Positions 21,951 through 37,216 of a stretch of 64,000 nt of DNA are shown here, piece by piece. Within the stretch, counting starts at the first letter, position 1; every line of letters starts with the position of its first letter. This DNA is from Microbotryomycetes sp. JL201 (lineage: Eukaryota; Basidiomycota; Microbotryomycetes), in the NCBI GenBank assembly GCA_033819885.1, contig JAQYUZ010000001.1, positions 434,001 through 498,000 on the forward strand. The letters run 5' to 3'. The notes beneath the pieces are model-generated. The model worked only from the letters and a program-made list of their open reading frames with translations. It was not told the DNA's origin and made no database searches. The position numbers and the translations under genes were made by a program.

Positions 21951-22478
21951 CCTGAACGATTCGAATTGTGCTTCGACGTGTGGCTCGTTTGAAGCGTGCA
22001 GCGTCGATGACAACGGATGGGTCGACAAGACTGGTCTTCTGAACGTCCGATTGCTGTCGCGAGAGGGGTGTTGCTCTTTGGACGAAGACGGTGCGAGCCG
22101 GAGCGCGCCGTCGACGCTCGCACACAAGTCCTGCACCACTTTCGAGCTAGAGCACGTCACTGAGGAGACGAAAAAAGCAAACAAAAGAGGGGTATTGGCC
22201 CAATGTTAGCGCTGAACAGGGCCGATCTCGCTGTGACGAGGGACATTTGCCGGGGAAAGTGTCATGTGACCGCCAAGCAACTCACTCGTTCGACGCCAAC
22301 CGTACAAGGGTACTCTCGTAAGCGAAACGCTACAAGCGGCGTGTATGACTGAAAAAGTTGAGCATCCCAGCCGTTCTGACAGTAGATGGGCGTCGTTGCT
22401 CAAGGCCGGATGCCAACTGCTGGTCGCGCGACTGAGCGACCCAAGTAGCCGGAAGACGCTCGCCTGTGCCACAGAAAG

Positions 22479-22809
22479 GGCATGTTAGAAAGCAAGGTCC
22501 TGTTATCAAAGCAAGTAAAAACACTTGAAAAATAGCTACATGGAATATCGGCGGCGGCATGTTAGAAAGCAAGGTCCTGTTATCAAAGCAAGTAAAAACA
22601 CTTGAAAAATAGCTACATGGAATATCGGCGGCNNNNNNNNNNNNNNNNNNNNNNNNNNNNNNNNNNNNNNNNNNNNNNNNNNNNNNNNNNNNNNNNNNNN
22701 NNNNNNNNNNNNNNNNNNNNNNNNNNNNNNNNGGCATGTTAGAAAGCAAGGTCCTGTTATCAAAGCAAGTAAAAACACTTGAAAAATAGCTACATGGAAT
22801 ATCGGCGGC
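22479..22809. repeat. 77-bp tandem repeat interrupted by an assembly gap
   Basis: Three full copies of one 77-bp unit are seen, apparently without differences. They begin at 22479, 22556 and 22733; the first two are directly head to tail and the third abuts the far side of the N block. The unit starts GGCATGTTAGAAAGCAAGGT and ends ATGGAATATCGGCGGC. The copy number is unknown because the gap replaces the middle. 77 is not a multiple of three, and the unit does not look coding. The array ends 12 bases before the stop codon of the PLC-like gene, so it lies in that gene's 3' region. Confidence 0.93.
22633..22732. other. Assembly gap (100 N)
   Basis: Exactly 100 undetermined bases, which is a placeholder length commonly used for gaps of unknown size. 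It begins and ends precisely at 77-bp repeat boundaries, so the missing sequence is most likely more repeat copies. Confidence 0.97.
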
Positions 22810-22821
22810 AACACAAACTCT

Positions 22822-24482
22822 CTAGATAAAGGTCACTGCAACAGCACCCGCAACGCACAGCGCGGCCAACTCGAGCACTGTCCGCACATGCAGACTAGCG
22901 GCAGCGCCGAGCGGCCTCGATTCGACAGCGCCACCGGCAGACCTCGTCGTGCCGTCAGACTGGCCAGCAGTCCCATTGCCAATCTGAACAGCGTTGTACG
23001 ACACACCGTTCAAGCTTGCAGCGTATTCTGAAATGTCTCGAGCGTCAGCCTTCTTACGACGAGTGTCGGCGACAAAGAGAGCCCCGCCACTCACGAAAGA
23101 CGCTGCCATCTCCAACGTCGTAGTAATCGACTAGCGTGAATGTAGGCTTGTAGCCCCAGTTGGTCTCACACGTCTGCGCTTGCGCGCCGAGCGATCCCGT
23201 GCCCGTAGCCGCATTCGTTTGCGCTAGCTCGTTGACGGCGGGGACCGGAATCGTTTGGCCAAGCAACGTCTTGTTGACGTTCAAATTGTGGTTGATAAGG
23301 TACTGCGAAGGCGCGCCAACTTATGAGCAAGCGCGTCTCAATCATGACGACGCAGGCAAGACGACGAACCATCTTGCCCTGGTAGTCGCCAGTGACGCGA
23401 TCGACTGTGCATGGGAACGAGGGATCCGTTTGCTGCGAGCAAAACAATTCAGAGCCGGATCGTTTGAGTCGAGCTTCGAGACAATCGCAACTCACTGAGA
23501 ATGGTGTTTCCCACATGTGCGTAAACTCATCCAACAAGTAAGGAGCCGTCGACATGTCGGCGCCCTGAGCCAAAAAGTTGACGACGCGCTTGCCAGAGTC
23601 AATCATCTCTTGCAACGTCGGCCAAGAGTCGTACGCGACAGGAACAGAACTTGGCTGATATGCGTACGAGGCGAGACCAGAGTCGGAGTACGCTTGCGCC
23701 CAGACAGAAGCCTCGATGCCGTCCGAGTTTACCATGAGGATCGTAATGACTTCGTTTTTGTTGTCGTCGAGCCAACTCTTGACTGTTGACAGGTAGTCGG
23801 AAAACTTGCCGGCATCGAGCAGGAGGCAACTGCAGGGTTGAGAAGGAAGTTGAGCTTAACCGTGAAAGACAATCATTTGGACATCCCGCCTAGGAAACGT
23901 ACGAGGTGTGGCACAGATGCAGCTCGCCATCATTCATGTGTCCTTGGACCTGGAGCATGCGCACGCCATTGTCTAATTGCGTCTTGACCGTGTAGTTTTG
24001 ATTGGCAGCGACTGAAGACGCCGGGCGATGGTGGCGTTGATGGTGTCAGCTGCGTAACACGATCGCCGATTGCGATGCATGACTGACTATTGCCGGGCGA
24101 GATGGCATAACTGTTGTGTGCTCCAATCATGGATACCTTGCTGTACTGTCTCGAGCAGAACTCGGAGTAGCCATTGCATTGGGCCTGAGCGACTGCGCCA
24201 CCCCTGTATTAGCCACATCTGTCAGCAAACACAGCCCGGAATTGAACGAATAGATCACATTGATGCTGTCAATGACATGACGGCTGTGCTACAAGCAAGC
24301 GATTGACGTGCACAGCTCGACGCGTCGCGCGCGAGGAAACCTCGCAACTGCGCACACGCGCGTATACACACAACGGACGCCCCTCGGCGCCGACGAGCAG
24401 ATGGGATGCGAGGACTGGATCAAACTCACAGGGTCAACGCCGCCAAAGCAGCTGCCGCGATGCCGCTACGTCCAAACTTCAT
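22822..24482 (-). CDS. Secreted PI-PLC X-domain-like phosphodiesterase, probably GPI-anchored
   Basis: An extracellular PLC-like phosphodiesterase (TIM-barrel superfamily). It starts with a signal peptide (MKFGRSGIAAAALAALTL) at ATG 24482, just before the first intron. After a cysteine-containing segment (CNGYSEFCSRQY) comes SMIGAHNSYAI, whose His fits the first catalytic His of the X domain. It is followed by NGVRMLQVQGH with the second His candidate, LDAGKFSDYLSTVKSWLDDN, and ADMSTAPYLLDEFTHMWETP. A Ser/Gly/Ala-rich tail and a C-terminal hydrophobic run (VLELAALCVAGAVAVTFI) form a typical GPI-anchor signal. The stop is at 22822-22824. At least five short introns are present. No Ca-binding residues typical of eukaryotic PLC were identified, so it is more like the bacterial or fungal single-domain type. 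Its lipid substrate, if any, is unknown. Confidence 0.85.
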
Positions 24483-24897
24483 CCTAGTTTCACGGCCGTG
24501 CAACCGCCGCCTATGCGCTCGATCGTTTTGACACTCGTCTTTCCTATCTTCTGGACAGATTAGAGGGCCGAGGTTCACCAGATATAGCCGATCCAAGCGC
24601 GCGAGCAGCACAAGCGCAATTGCGGTGCTCGAATGTTGAAAAGGCGAGGCGATGCCGAGTGCGCAGCGCCAAGGAGCTCTGGGACAATCATGCATTGGCC
24701 CTCTAGCTGGAACACACTCTGTATTCCCAGAAGGTACTAGTATTTGCATATACATGATGACAAAATGCTTGACAGTCCTCGTTGTTGTTGTTGGTACATC
24801 AGGTCGCGCTCGGGCCTCGTCGCAATCAAATCCTCACCGCTCCTCGTTGATGCCTTGCATTCACGCCAAGCTGTACCAAAGTGATCGAATCATAAAG

Positions 24898-25384
24898 TCA
24901 GCAAATTGACGAGGGCCGCTGTACCACGCTCGAGCGAATGCTCGGGCGTCGCGCAAGCCCCCAAGGAACGACATCGAGGGGAATGACGCACCTGCATGCC
25001 ACAAAACACGACAAACACTCCATACACTACTGCAGCCATATACAACTGCTTTGCCAATTGATGAGGGTCCGCTTCAAACTTTGTGCTGCCGGTCAAGACG
25101 TGAACCTCCTTGTCGAACGCGAGTCCGCTGCATGACCAAGGTGACGTTGAGCTATGACATCCAAGACCGTTCAGAGCAGTAGCTGAGACTGACAGAAGGA
25201 GAAGAAAGATGACGCCAATGACGCTCAAGACGGTGCAGCAACCGGCTGTCGGTACGGGGGGTTGCGTGCATCACAAGCAGCATCAGCGCAGTAACGAGAT
25301 GACAAGACATCAGCATAGGGTGACTCCGTCTAGCTCGAAGCGCAGCTCACCTAGCGGCGCACCGACAACAGGACGGACGCCCAT
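24898..25384 (-). CDS. V-ATPase V0 subunit f (YPR170W-B / RNAseK family)
   Basis: A small two-helix membrane protein of the proton-pumping V-ATPase V0 sector. The spliced N-terminus MGVRPVVGAPLAGCCTVLSV closely follows the yeast f-subunit pattern (MRPVV...CCTVLSxxGV). The second helix, HQLAKQLYMAAVVYGVFVVF followed by CGMQ, also matches the yeast pattern (LAALVY...F..CG.Q). A first exon of 34 nt (25351-25384) ends after the G of an Ala codon; the last exon, after donor GTGCGT, adds RPSSIC and the stop at 24898-24900. The loop between the helices is longer than in yeast and contains two cysteines; part of it could be an unrecognised short intron. The location is the vacuole or other acidic organelles. 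It lies near the vacuolar amino acid transporter, which depends on the proton gradient, but no co-regulation is shown. Confidence 0.82.
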
Positions 25385-25552
25385 AGCGAACTTCAAGGCC
25401 AGAGGCAAACCCCGGACGTTTGTTGCACAAGTCTCATGGTCTGCGAGCCAGTAGCTTCACATATCAATACAACATCATCACCGTTTCAGAACCCCAGAAA
25501 CTCTATTGCCCTCACTTGACAAAACTCGCTTGCCTGTATCTACGCCACACAC

Positions 25553-27739
25553 TCAACACACTTTGTGTGACGTCCCTTGCCAAGCCTTGTTCAGACTGAG
25601 CACCGTACTGAGCACCATAACGACAAGACCAAACCCGACGGATGCCCAGGCAGCTATCCGTTGTCGACTCGTCTTTCTACTCGGTTTTGTGTGCGATGTC
25701 AGACGAAGGTAGCACGCCGCAGCTAATAGCAACGAGGTAGGCATCAATCAGGATCAGGAGATCCCGTGCAGCTTCCGAAAACAGACTCACGAAACAAGTA
25801 CGCGAGCGCAGTCGCTGAGAAACCGCCCGCGAGCTCGAGAATGACGCCGAGGTCGCAAGTGATGAGGGAGACTGAATCGCCGGAAAGAGGTCAGTTCAGA
25901 AGTCTTGTGGCTTTCGAAATTTGGACTGACCCGTCATGGCACCGAGCACGAGTGAGGTCGTGATGACGACGTGTCTCCGATGATTGAAATCGCCCTCTGG
26001 CCAAAAGTAGTTTTCGAGCACTTCGCGACACACGAAAGCCTCGAGTGGCAGTGTGGCAAACATGTTGGCACCGAACTGAGACTGGCATGTCAGCGATGGA
26101 CTCTCGGCGAGGTGAGAGGTGAACGCAACTCACAAAGGCGCGTGCAATGTTGATGAGACCATCGTCTTCGGCGAAAGCGTTGAGAATGTTACCCGGAGTT
26201 CTGTTCGTAAACACAAGATAACCTGACGTCGACATGCACAGGCACGCGATAACAGACAATCCGGTAGACACGTGCGTGACTTGGGCGAATCGGTCGATTG
26301 TAGGTACCCGTAGCGAGCCGTATATCAGCACTGTGGAGTCCAGTCTTCAGCGCTTTATTCTTTGACCGAAGTAGGACTACCGCACAAGAGTTGTGATGGC
26401 ACTTGTGGCAAATCCGAGGTCAGCGAGAGTCACAGCAGCGCAGCGTCTTCGATCACTCACCACGAATGCAAATGACATGACTCCAATTGCCTCGAAAAAT
26501 CCAGACCTGATGAACGTCCAGCGCTCCGAGGGATCTCCTTTTAGGCTGTCGTTCACTCCAGGTCCTCGAATGCCGACGGAGACGACAATGAACACCATGC
26601 TGTGATCAGCGCGGTCGCACTAGGCATCAGCGCGAATCTTTCAGAGATACCTTTGAGGACCAACCTGATCAATGCGAGCGCGGAAGCCTTGCTCAATTTT
26701 TCAATGTCGCGATACAGGGACAGTGGATACGACACCGATAGTGTCAGAAACGTCACGACAAATTGTCTCGACGTAATGAATCGCAGGAATGAGCCCTTGT
26801 CCGAGGGCAATACGGCCGCCAACACCCGAGGGATCGTATCACCAAGGATGACGCAGAACGCACACATGCCCTGCTCGAGAGCATGTCAGCCCTACCAAGC
26901 TTGAGCGTCATGATATCCGAGACGCACACCGAAGGCGAATGCAAACTGAAAGAACGAGACGGCTGCGCGACCTCTCGGGCCGAAACACGTGTCCATAATG
27001 TCGATATAAGTCTTTCTGCCGCTCATTTTAGCGTTGAGAACGATTAAGCGGATCGTCCAATCTGTGACGAGTCCAAGTATGACGAGCAGGACGAGGCCAA
27101 CGACGAAACCGGCTTCCCTGAGCGCGTACGGCAGACCTGGGAGAGAAGACGGCGTGTGAGTGAGTGAGACTGACGGGAGCCTCGGGGCGTGAGGCGAGGG
27201 AGCTGACCAACTATGCCAGCTCCGAGGATGCTGTTGCTCATGTTTGCTATGCCTGCAAACAAGCCTGCGCCCTTTGTGAGCCAATCTGGCGCTTCACCGC
27301 CGAGTTCGAGCTCGGCTGTGGTAGGCCTCGCGGCCAATCCTTCGTCAATCGAGACGCGCTTGGCACCTGATCGAAGCAGGCCTTCCATGAGCGGACTCGT
27401 GTCTTGGTCTGCCGCTGCGAGCCCGTCCTCGTCCTCGTCCTCGTCCAACAAGTCGTCGTCCATGTCAAACTGCGCCTCTCGCGAGCTCGTTCGGAACTTT
27501 GTCGGCTGCGGCGGGTAGTTTGATCTCACAGCGAGGTCTGTGTGAGGGTCTCGAGGTGTGTGATCCGCTGTGTGTGTGTCGATGAGCGCGTCATGCGGCT
27601 CGTCTTGGTCCCTGTAGGCCGTCTGTGGCTGCGGCTGCGGCTGCGGCAGCGGCAGCGGCGACGACCTGGCCGTGATCATCGGGTCGTCCGAGCTGTGACC
27701 ATCGTCGTCGCTGTCGAGTGCGAACCGCACTGAGCGCAT
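25553..27739 (-). CDS. Vacuolar amino acid transporter, AVT/SLC38 family
   Basis: A proton-coupled amino acid transporter of the AAAP family, closest in layout to yeast Avt5-7 / SLC38. The start is ATG 27739 (MRSVRFALDSDDDG). A long acidic cytosolic N-terminus (about 170 residues, with a DEDEDEDG run and a Pro-Gln repeat) precedes the first helix, which carries the family motif NMSNSILGAGIVGLPYA; GAGI-GLP is typical. Further helices include FVVGLVLLVILGLVTDWTI, FFQFAFAFGGMCAFCVILGD, GVMSFAFVCHHNSLLIYGSL (with the conserved HxN of this family), VSTGLSVIACLCMSTSGYLV, and the last ones near 25.55-25.9 kb. The stop is at 25553-25555. Several introns are present, one inside GLPYA. The 109 bases between its ATG and that of SMC3 must serve as a shared divergent promoter. 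Confidence 0.93.
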
Positions 27740-27848
27740 CCGAGGTTGTTGGTCGAGTCGAGGCGACAGCGGGCGAACGCGCGCGGCGCAGGATTGACTT
27801 TACGCCCCGACGCGTTTCCGGCGCTCACAGGCACCGCGCGTGCACGCC
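27740..27848. promoter_or_regulatory. Compact divergent promoter, AVT transporter / SMC3
   Basis: Only 109 bases separate two divergent ATGs, so both 5' untranslated regions and core promoters must lie here or overlap the coding starts. The stretch is GC-rich with several CG-rich words and has no clear TATA box. Confidence 0.6.
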
Positions 27849-32634
<4,786 letters not shown>

Positions 32635-33058
32635 CCTAGCGATGGTGCCTATTGCTTCGCATGTAGCTTATTTGTTTTCTGTCTGTGAGTTATTTGCTTG
32701 TGGCTTGTTGTATGGCTAGATTACGTCAGAACTAGGTCACGTGACCAAATGATTTATAACTTGAACGTCAAGACTCTCTTACAAAAGCATCATGCGACCC
32801 TGATTGCTTCAGAGATGCTACTTGAGCACCAGCACGGGACGCGATCTGCGTGAGGGCGTGACTGTTTGCTTTGTGTTGCAGCAGACGCAACTTTTAGTCA
32901 GACGACATCGAGATTTGCAGATTCAAGGTAACAGACGATCAAGTGCGCAATCGAGGTTGGCGTGCGCCCTTTGACAAATGTCCAAATCGGTGACGTCGTT
33001 GGTGGCCTCTGGCCCGTGACCGATTGGCCAAACCTAAACTTCTTCTTCACCAATCACG
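32635..33058. other. Intergenic region upstream of catalase
   Basis: About 420 bases between the SMC3 stop and the catalase ATG. It contains the perfect palindrome GGTCACGTGACC at 32735-32746. Two CCAAT boxes lie close to the catalase start, one in ACCGATTGGCC (reverse orientation, near 33020) and one in CACCAATCACG (near 33050). These suit a stress- or carbon-responsive promoter, but function is inferred from motifs only. Confidence 0.55.
32735..32746. promoter_or_regulatory. CACGTG palindrome (bHLH-type site)
   Basis: A 12-base perfect palindrome, GGTCACGTGACC, with a TCACGTGA core as bound by Cbf1-type bHLH factors. It lies between SMC3 and catalase. Confidence 0.4.
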
Positions 33059-35202
33059 ATGCCGTCCAAGCAAGTGTTTGAAAAGGTGTGTAGACTGTCG
33101 TTCTTACTCTGGCGACCTTCTTGAAGTCTTGTTAGCTGACATTTCGGTCAAATGCCCCTAGCCCGATGGCGCCGTCTACACAACGAGCCAAGGCCGCCCT
33201 GTCCAGGAGCCATACGCCGCCGAGCGTGTCGGACCCAACGGGCCCCTGTTGCTCCAAGACTTCCACCACATTGACCTGTGAGCTTTCAGATCGTCGAGCC
33301 TGTTGTGGCGCGACCGAGCATTGCCGAGCTGACTCCCGATCCCTTGCGATCGACATCGTCCCGTGTCTGACGCGGCACAGCTTGGCTCATTTTGACCGGG
33401 AGCGTATTCCTGAGCGTGTCGTCCACGCCAAAGGTGGTGGCGCACACGGTGTGTTTGAGGTAAGAAACTCATCGGCACATTGCTCAAGCCTCAAAACGGA
33501 TTTCTGATAGTTTCCATCGCAACCAGGTCACGCACGACATTTCCGACTTGTGCTCGGCGCAGCTGTTCGAAAAGGTTGGCACCAAGGTTCGCGCCACTGC
33601 TCGATTCTCGACCGTCGGTGGCGAGAGCGGCTCGGCAGACACAGCTCGCGACCCTCGCGGATTTTCGGTCAAGCTTCGCACTGAGGAAGGCAACTGGGAC
33701 CGTGAGTTGCTCAGGGATTCTCTGAAATAGTCTCTTGATCGACTCAGGGCCCCACGTATTGGCAGAGAGAAAGCTGACCTTGTTTTTCCGGGATTTCTCC
33801 TGCCTCTGATGCTGCCACGTGCCCATAATCCAGACGTTTACAACAACACGCCCGTCTTTTTCTTGAGAGACCCCGCCAAGTTCCCACACTTTATTCATAC
33901 GCAGAAGCGCGACCCGCAGACACATCTTAAGGATGCTGGTACGTGTTCATGGCCTATCATCTTGTGGAGCCAAGCTGACCCACAATTTTGAGCTCAGACA
34001 TGTTTTGGGTACGAGGAGCGCGAGCCTTCCGTTTTCCACGGGTCTGACAAGCCAATTCGCAGGATTACATTGTCCAAAACCCCGAGTCCATCCACCAGGT
34101 GACCATTTTGTTCTCGGATCGTGGCACACCAGACGGATACCGCTTCATGTGAGTGGAATTTGATTTTGGCGATTGTCGACGCAACTTATAAGCTGTCCAG
34201 GCATGGCTACTCTGGCCACACGCACAAGCTCGTCAACAAGGAGGGCAAATTCGTTTACGCTCAATTCCACTACCGCTCCGACAAGGGTTTCAAGCACTTG
34301 ACCAATGAGCAAGCTGGCAAGCTCGCCGGCGAGAACCCCGACTACGCAAACCAGGATTTGTTCGAGGCAATTGAGCGTGGCGAGTACCCCACCTGGACGC
34401 TCTACATTCAAACGATGACTCCCGAGCAAGCCGAGTCGTTTGAGCACAACATCCTCGACTTGACCAAAATTTGGTCGCACAAGGACTATCCCCTGCGCCC
34501 GGTCGGCAAGTTGACACTCAACGAGAACGTTCAAAACTACTTTGCCGAGATCGAGCAGGTCGCGTTTGCGCCATCACACTTGATTCCAGGTGTCGAGCCA
34601 ACGGCAGACCCTGTACTGCAGTCTCGTCTGTTCTCGTACCCCGACACGCACCGCTATCGCCTTGGCGTCAACTACGCTCAATTGCCCGTCAATGCCCCGT
34701 TGCACCTGCCGGCAAACTTCCAGCGCGACGGTGCGGCCACGTTCTACTCACAAGGATCGCGCCCCAACTACCAGAGCTCGATTCAGCCTCTGACGTACAA
34801 GCAGAACAAGTACTCGACGGCAGAGCACGAACAATTCTTGAGCGCCGCCGTCTTTGACCTGTCGACCGTGACCGAACTCGACTTTGTTCAGCCTCGCAAG
34901 CTGTGGAATGACGTGTTTGACGATGGAGCTCGTGAGCGTTGGGTGTCCAACGTCGCTGGCCATTTGGGCAACGTCAAGAGCGCTGACATCAAGAAGCAAG
35001 CCATTGCGTGCTTGTGAGTTTGACTGCGTGTTGATCTCGAGCATAAGTGGCTGACTGATGAGCGGACTTGTTCAACAGCGCAACTGTCGATGCCGAGATG
35101 GGCAAGCGTGTCGCCAAGGCGCTTGACCATCCTGAGGTTCCTGCTCTCAAGGTCGCCCCCGCTTCAGAGGCTCGCCGCTTCCGTGCCAACTTGAAGAACT
35201 AA
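33059..35202 (+). CDS. Catalase, small-subunit haem type
   Basis: A monofunctional haem catalase that breaks hydrogen peroxide into water and oxygen. [20 protein letters not shown] is followed by [20 protein letters not shown], with the catalytic His in [13 protein letters not shown], the catalytic Asn in [20 protein letters not shown], and the proximal haem Tyr in [14 protein letters not shown]. All expected residues are present, and the length is about 500 residues, matching the small-subunit clade. Introns lie after FEK (about 33086), inside the Leu codon after HHID, after HGVFE, near 33700, 33940, 34010-34070 and 34150-34200, and near the C-terminus at 35013-35080. The C-terminus is FRANLKN, with no SKL-like peroxisomal signal, so the enzyme is either cytosolic or imported by another signal. 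The stop is at 35200-35202. Confidence 0.96.
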
Positions 35203-35332
35203 ACCGCTCATCAGCGAAGTTGATTGTCGAGGTTGTCGATTTGAAATGTAGTACTTAGTTTACAAAGTTGTGCAAGGATTCTGAAGAAAGCGAGATGGTT
35301 ACAAGCATCAATACGACAGAGCGCGCAACAGT

Positions 35333-37072
35333 CTAGTCAAGTTCGTCCATCGGTAGCTCCTCGTGCTCGCGCTGCGAACGCTCTCGCTCCCGTGAAGCTT
35401 GTCGCGATTGCTCGGCGGCGTCACTCGTCAGACCTGGCCATCCTCCCGGTAGACGTGCCGACAGCGCCTCGTCGTCGTCATCGGTTCGCTGGTGTTCTGG
35501 AGACCCGCCCGCTCGTGGCGAGCGCGGTGCATCAGGTGCTGTCGTTGCCGCCGCGTCCGCGATGTCTTCTTGCGAGCGTGGCGGAGGTTGTCCATCCGCG
35601 TGATGTGGCTGAGGCACTAAAGCAAACCGACACGTTGGACATGTACCCGAGTTCTTGAGCCATGGAACGATACAGTCAGTGTGAAAGATGTGCGCATGTT
35701 TACAAGGCAAAGTAATGATTTCGTCGTCGACCGCAAACGAATCTTGGCACACGACGCAATCTGGATGAAAGTTTGGCGAGTCAATCATGTCGGCTGTAAC
35801 TTTTGCTTTCGGCAAGCCTTCTATCATGTCGTCCGGTGCAGGTTGAGGGCCAGCCCGCCCCTGTGCCTGTTCCATAAGGTCGTTCAGGATCTGCTGAAAG
35901 TTGGCTTCGCCAAAGACATAGTCCCCTCGGGAGCCATGGAGCGGCAAACCGACGCCAAACGCATTCAACAGCGTGAAAAGGTGGTTGAGTGGTGGACCGT
36001 TGTCGCCGTCGGCAAATACCGCGAACGGATGTTGCTGGGCTCTTCGTTGCTGCTCTTGCTGACCTCGATCATACTCTTCGTCGTCGTTGGCGCCATGTCC
36101 CTCTGCGAAAGGGTTGTTGCGCGGATGATCGGCTTCCTGCGCCTGAGGCGGTCCGAAGGCTTCTCCAAGGAAGCTCCTGCAAAATACGGCAAATCAGCTG
36201 TCTGCCAATGTCTACTTGTGCGGTTGACTCACGCCAAATTCCGTAGAGGTACTTGCTGCATTCTCGCCTGCCCGTTCCTCCGCCCAGAAGTCTCGCTCGC
36301 ATTCGACTGCTCCTGTTGCCCGTTCGCTGGCTCGGTGGGTTCCCTTTGAGCCTGATCTTCGCCCTGAGGCGCCGCCCAGCCGAAAGCCGACATGAAAGCT
36401 TGCAAAGGCCCCCCTTGCGGCTGTCGTTGTCGTGCCTCGTGTCTTTCGCCGGATCCGTCTCCTAGTGCGCCGTCACCGCCACCGCCTTGCCTCGGACCGA
36501 AAATGAATGGCCCTCCACCGCCTCCAAACGCGATCTGAGTCGCAGATCCTCCCGGTCCGATAAAGCGGATCATCATAGGCTCATTGTGAATGCCTGGTCC
36601 GCCTGCAGCTCGCCCAAATCCGAACGGCTCGTCATCCGGCTGATCAAACTGGCGTGGATCGTCGGCGTCTGACGAGATCTGCAAGCGAGCCGGAAGGGCA
36701 TCAGGGTAGAGGTTTGATACTCGTGTCAGCGACGCTGGCTCTTGCTCATGATCGACGAGGCGTGCATTTGTGTGTGTCGCTGGCGAGTGACGTCGATCCG
36801 CCGCCGGTCGCTTACCTCTTCAACAAACGAGCTCCGACATCTCGCGCACGCCGGATCCGGTACTCGAAGCGGTTGACCCTCCCATCCACATTCGTGGCTG
36901 CGAGCGCGAAGGACAACACGTGAGCATTCGCCCGGACGACGGCGAGCGAAACTGCGGTTGATCGTGCATTCAAACAGTCGTGCACTGACCGCCAATTCAG
37001 AACTCACCAGAACCAGTCTACCCTATTGCCGCTCGTCGGCGCATCACTTGCGCGATCCGGCGACGCAGACAT
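35333..37072 (-). CDS. RING-H2 E3 ubiquitin ligase with N-terminal zinc ribbon (RNF126/RNF115-like)
   Basis: The protein starts at ATG 37072 (MSASPDRASDAPTSG). After a first intron it forms DWFCHECGWEGQPLRVPDPA followed by CARCRSSFVEE: a CxxC...CxxC zinc ribbon as found at the N-terminus of RNF126/RNF115-type ligases. A long Gly/Gln/Asn-rich linker follows. The RING-H2 domain is near the C-terminus: CVVCQDSFAVDDEIITLPC, the HIFHTDCIVPWLK pair, and GTCPTC. The tail is Asp/Ser/Glu-rich. By family it would ubiquitinate clients brought by the zinc ribbon, such as mislocalised proteins bound by BAG6-like factors, but no partner is shown. The stop is at 35333-35335. The coding end is only 131 bases from the catalase stop, so the two genes converge. 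Confidence 0.88.
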
Positions 37073-37216
37073 GGTGTGGTCGAACGCTGTCACCGGTCGT
37101 AGTTGGAGCGCAAGTGATGCGAATCTGTCTTTGTTACACAAAACAAGCTCATCAGAGTCTATCTATAAGGCGGATAAAGGCTATTCCCAGGGAATGAAAT
37201 TTGAAAAGAAAAAGAT

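Noticed and set aside
22330-22814. Minus-strand open frames with a repeated hydrophobic peptide through the 77-bp repeats and the N block
   Set aside because: They arise from the repeat and from translating N bases. 77 is not a multiple of three, so the frame is not kept between copies.
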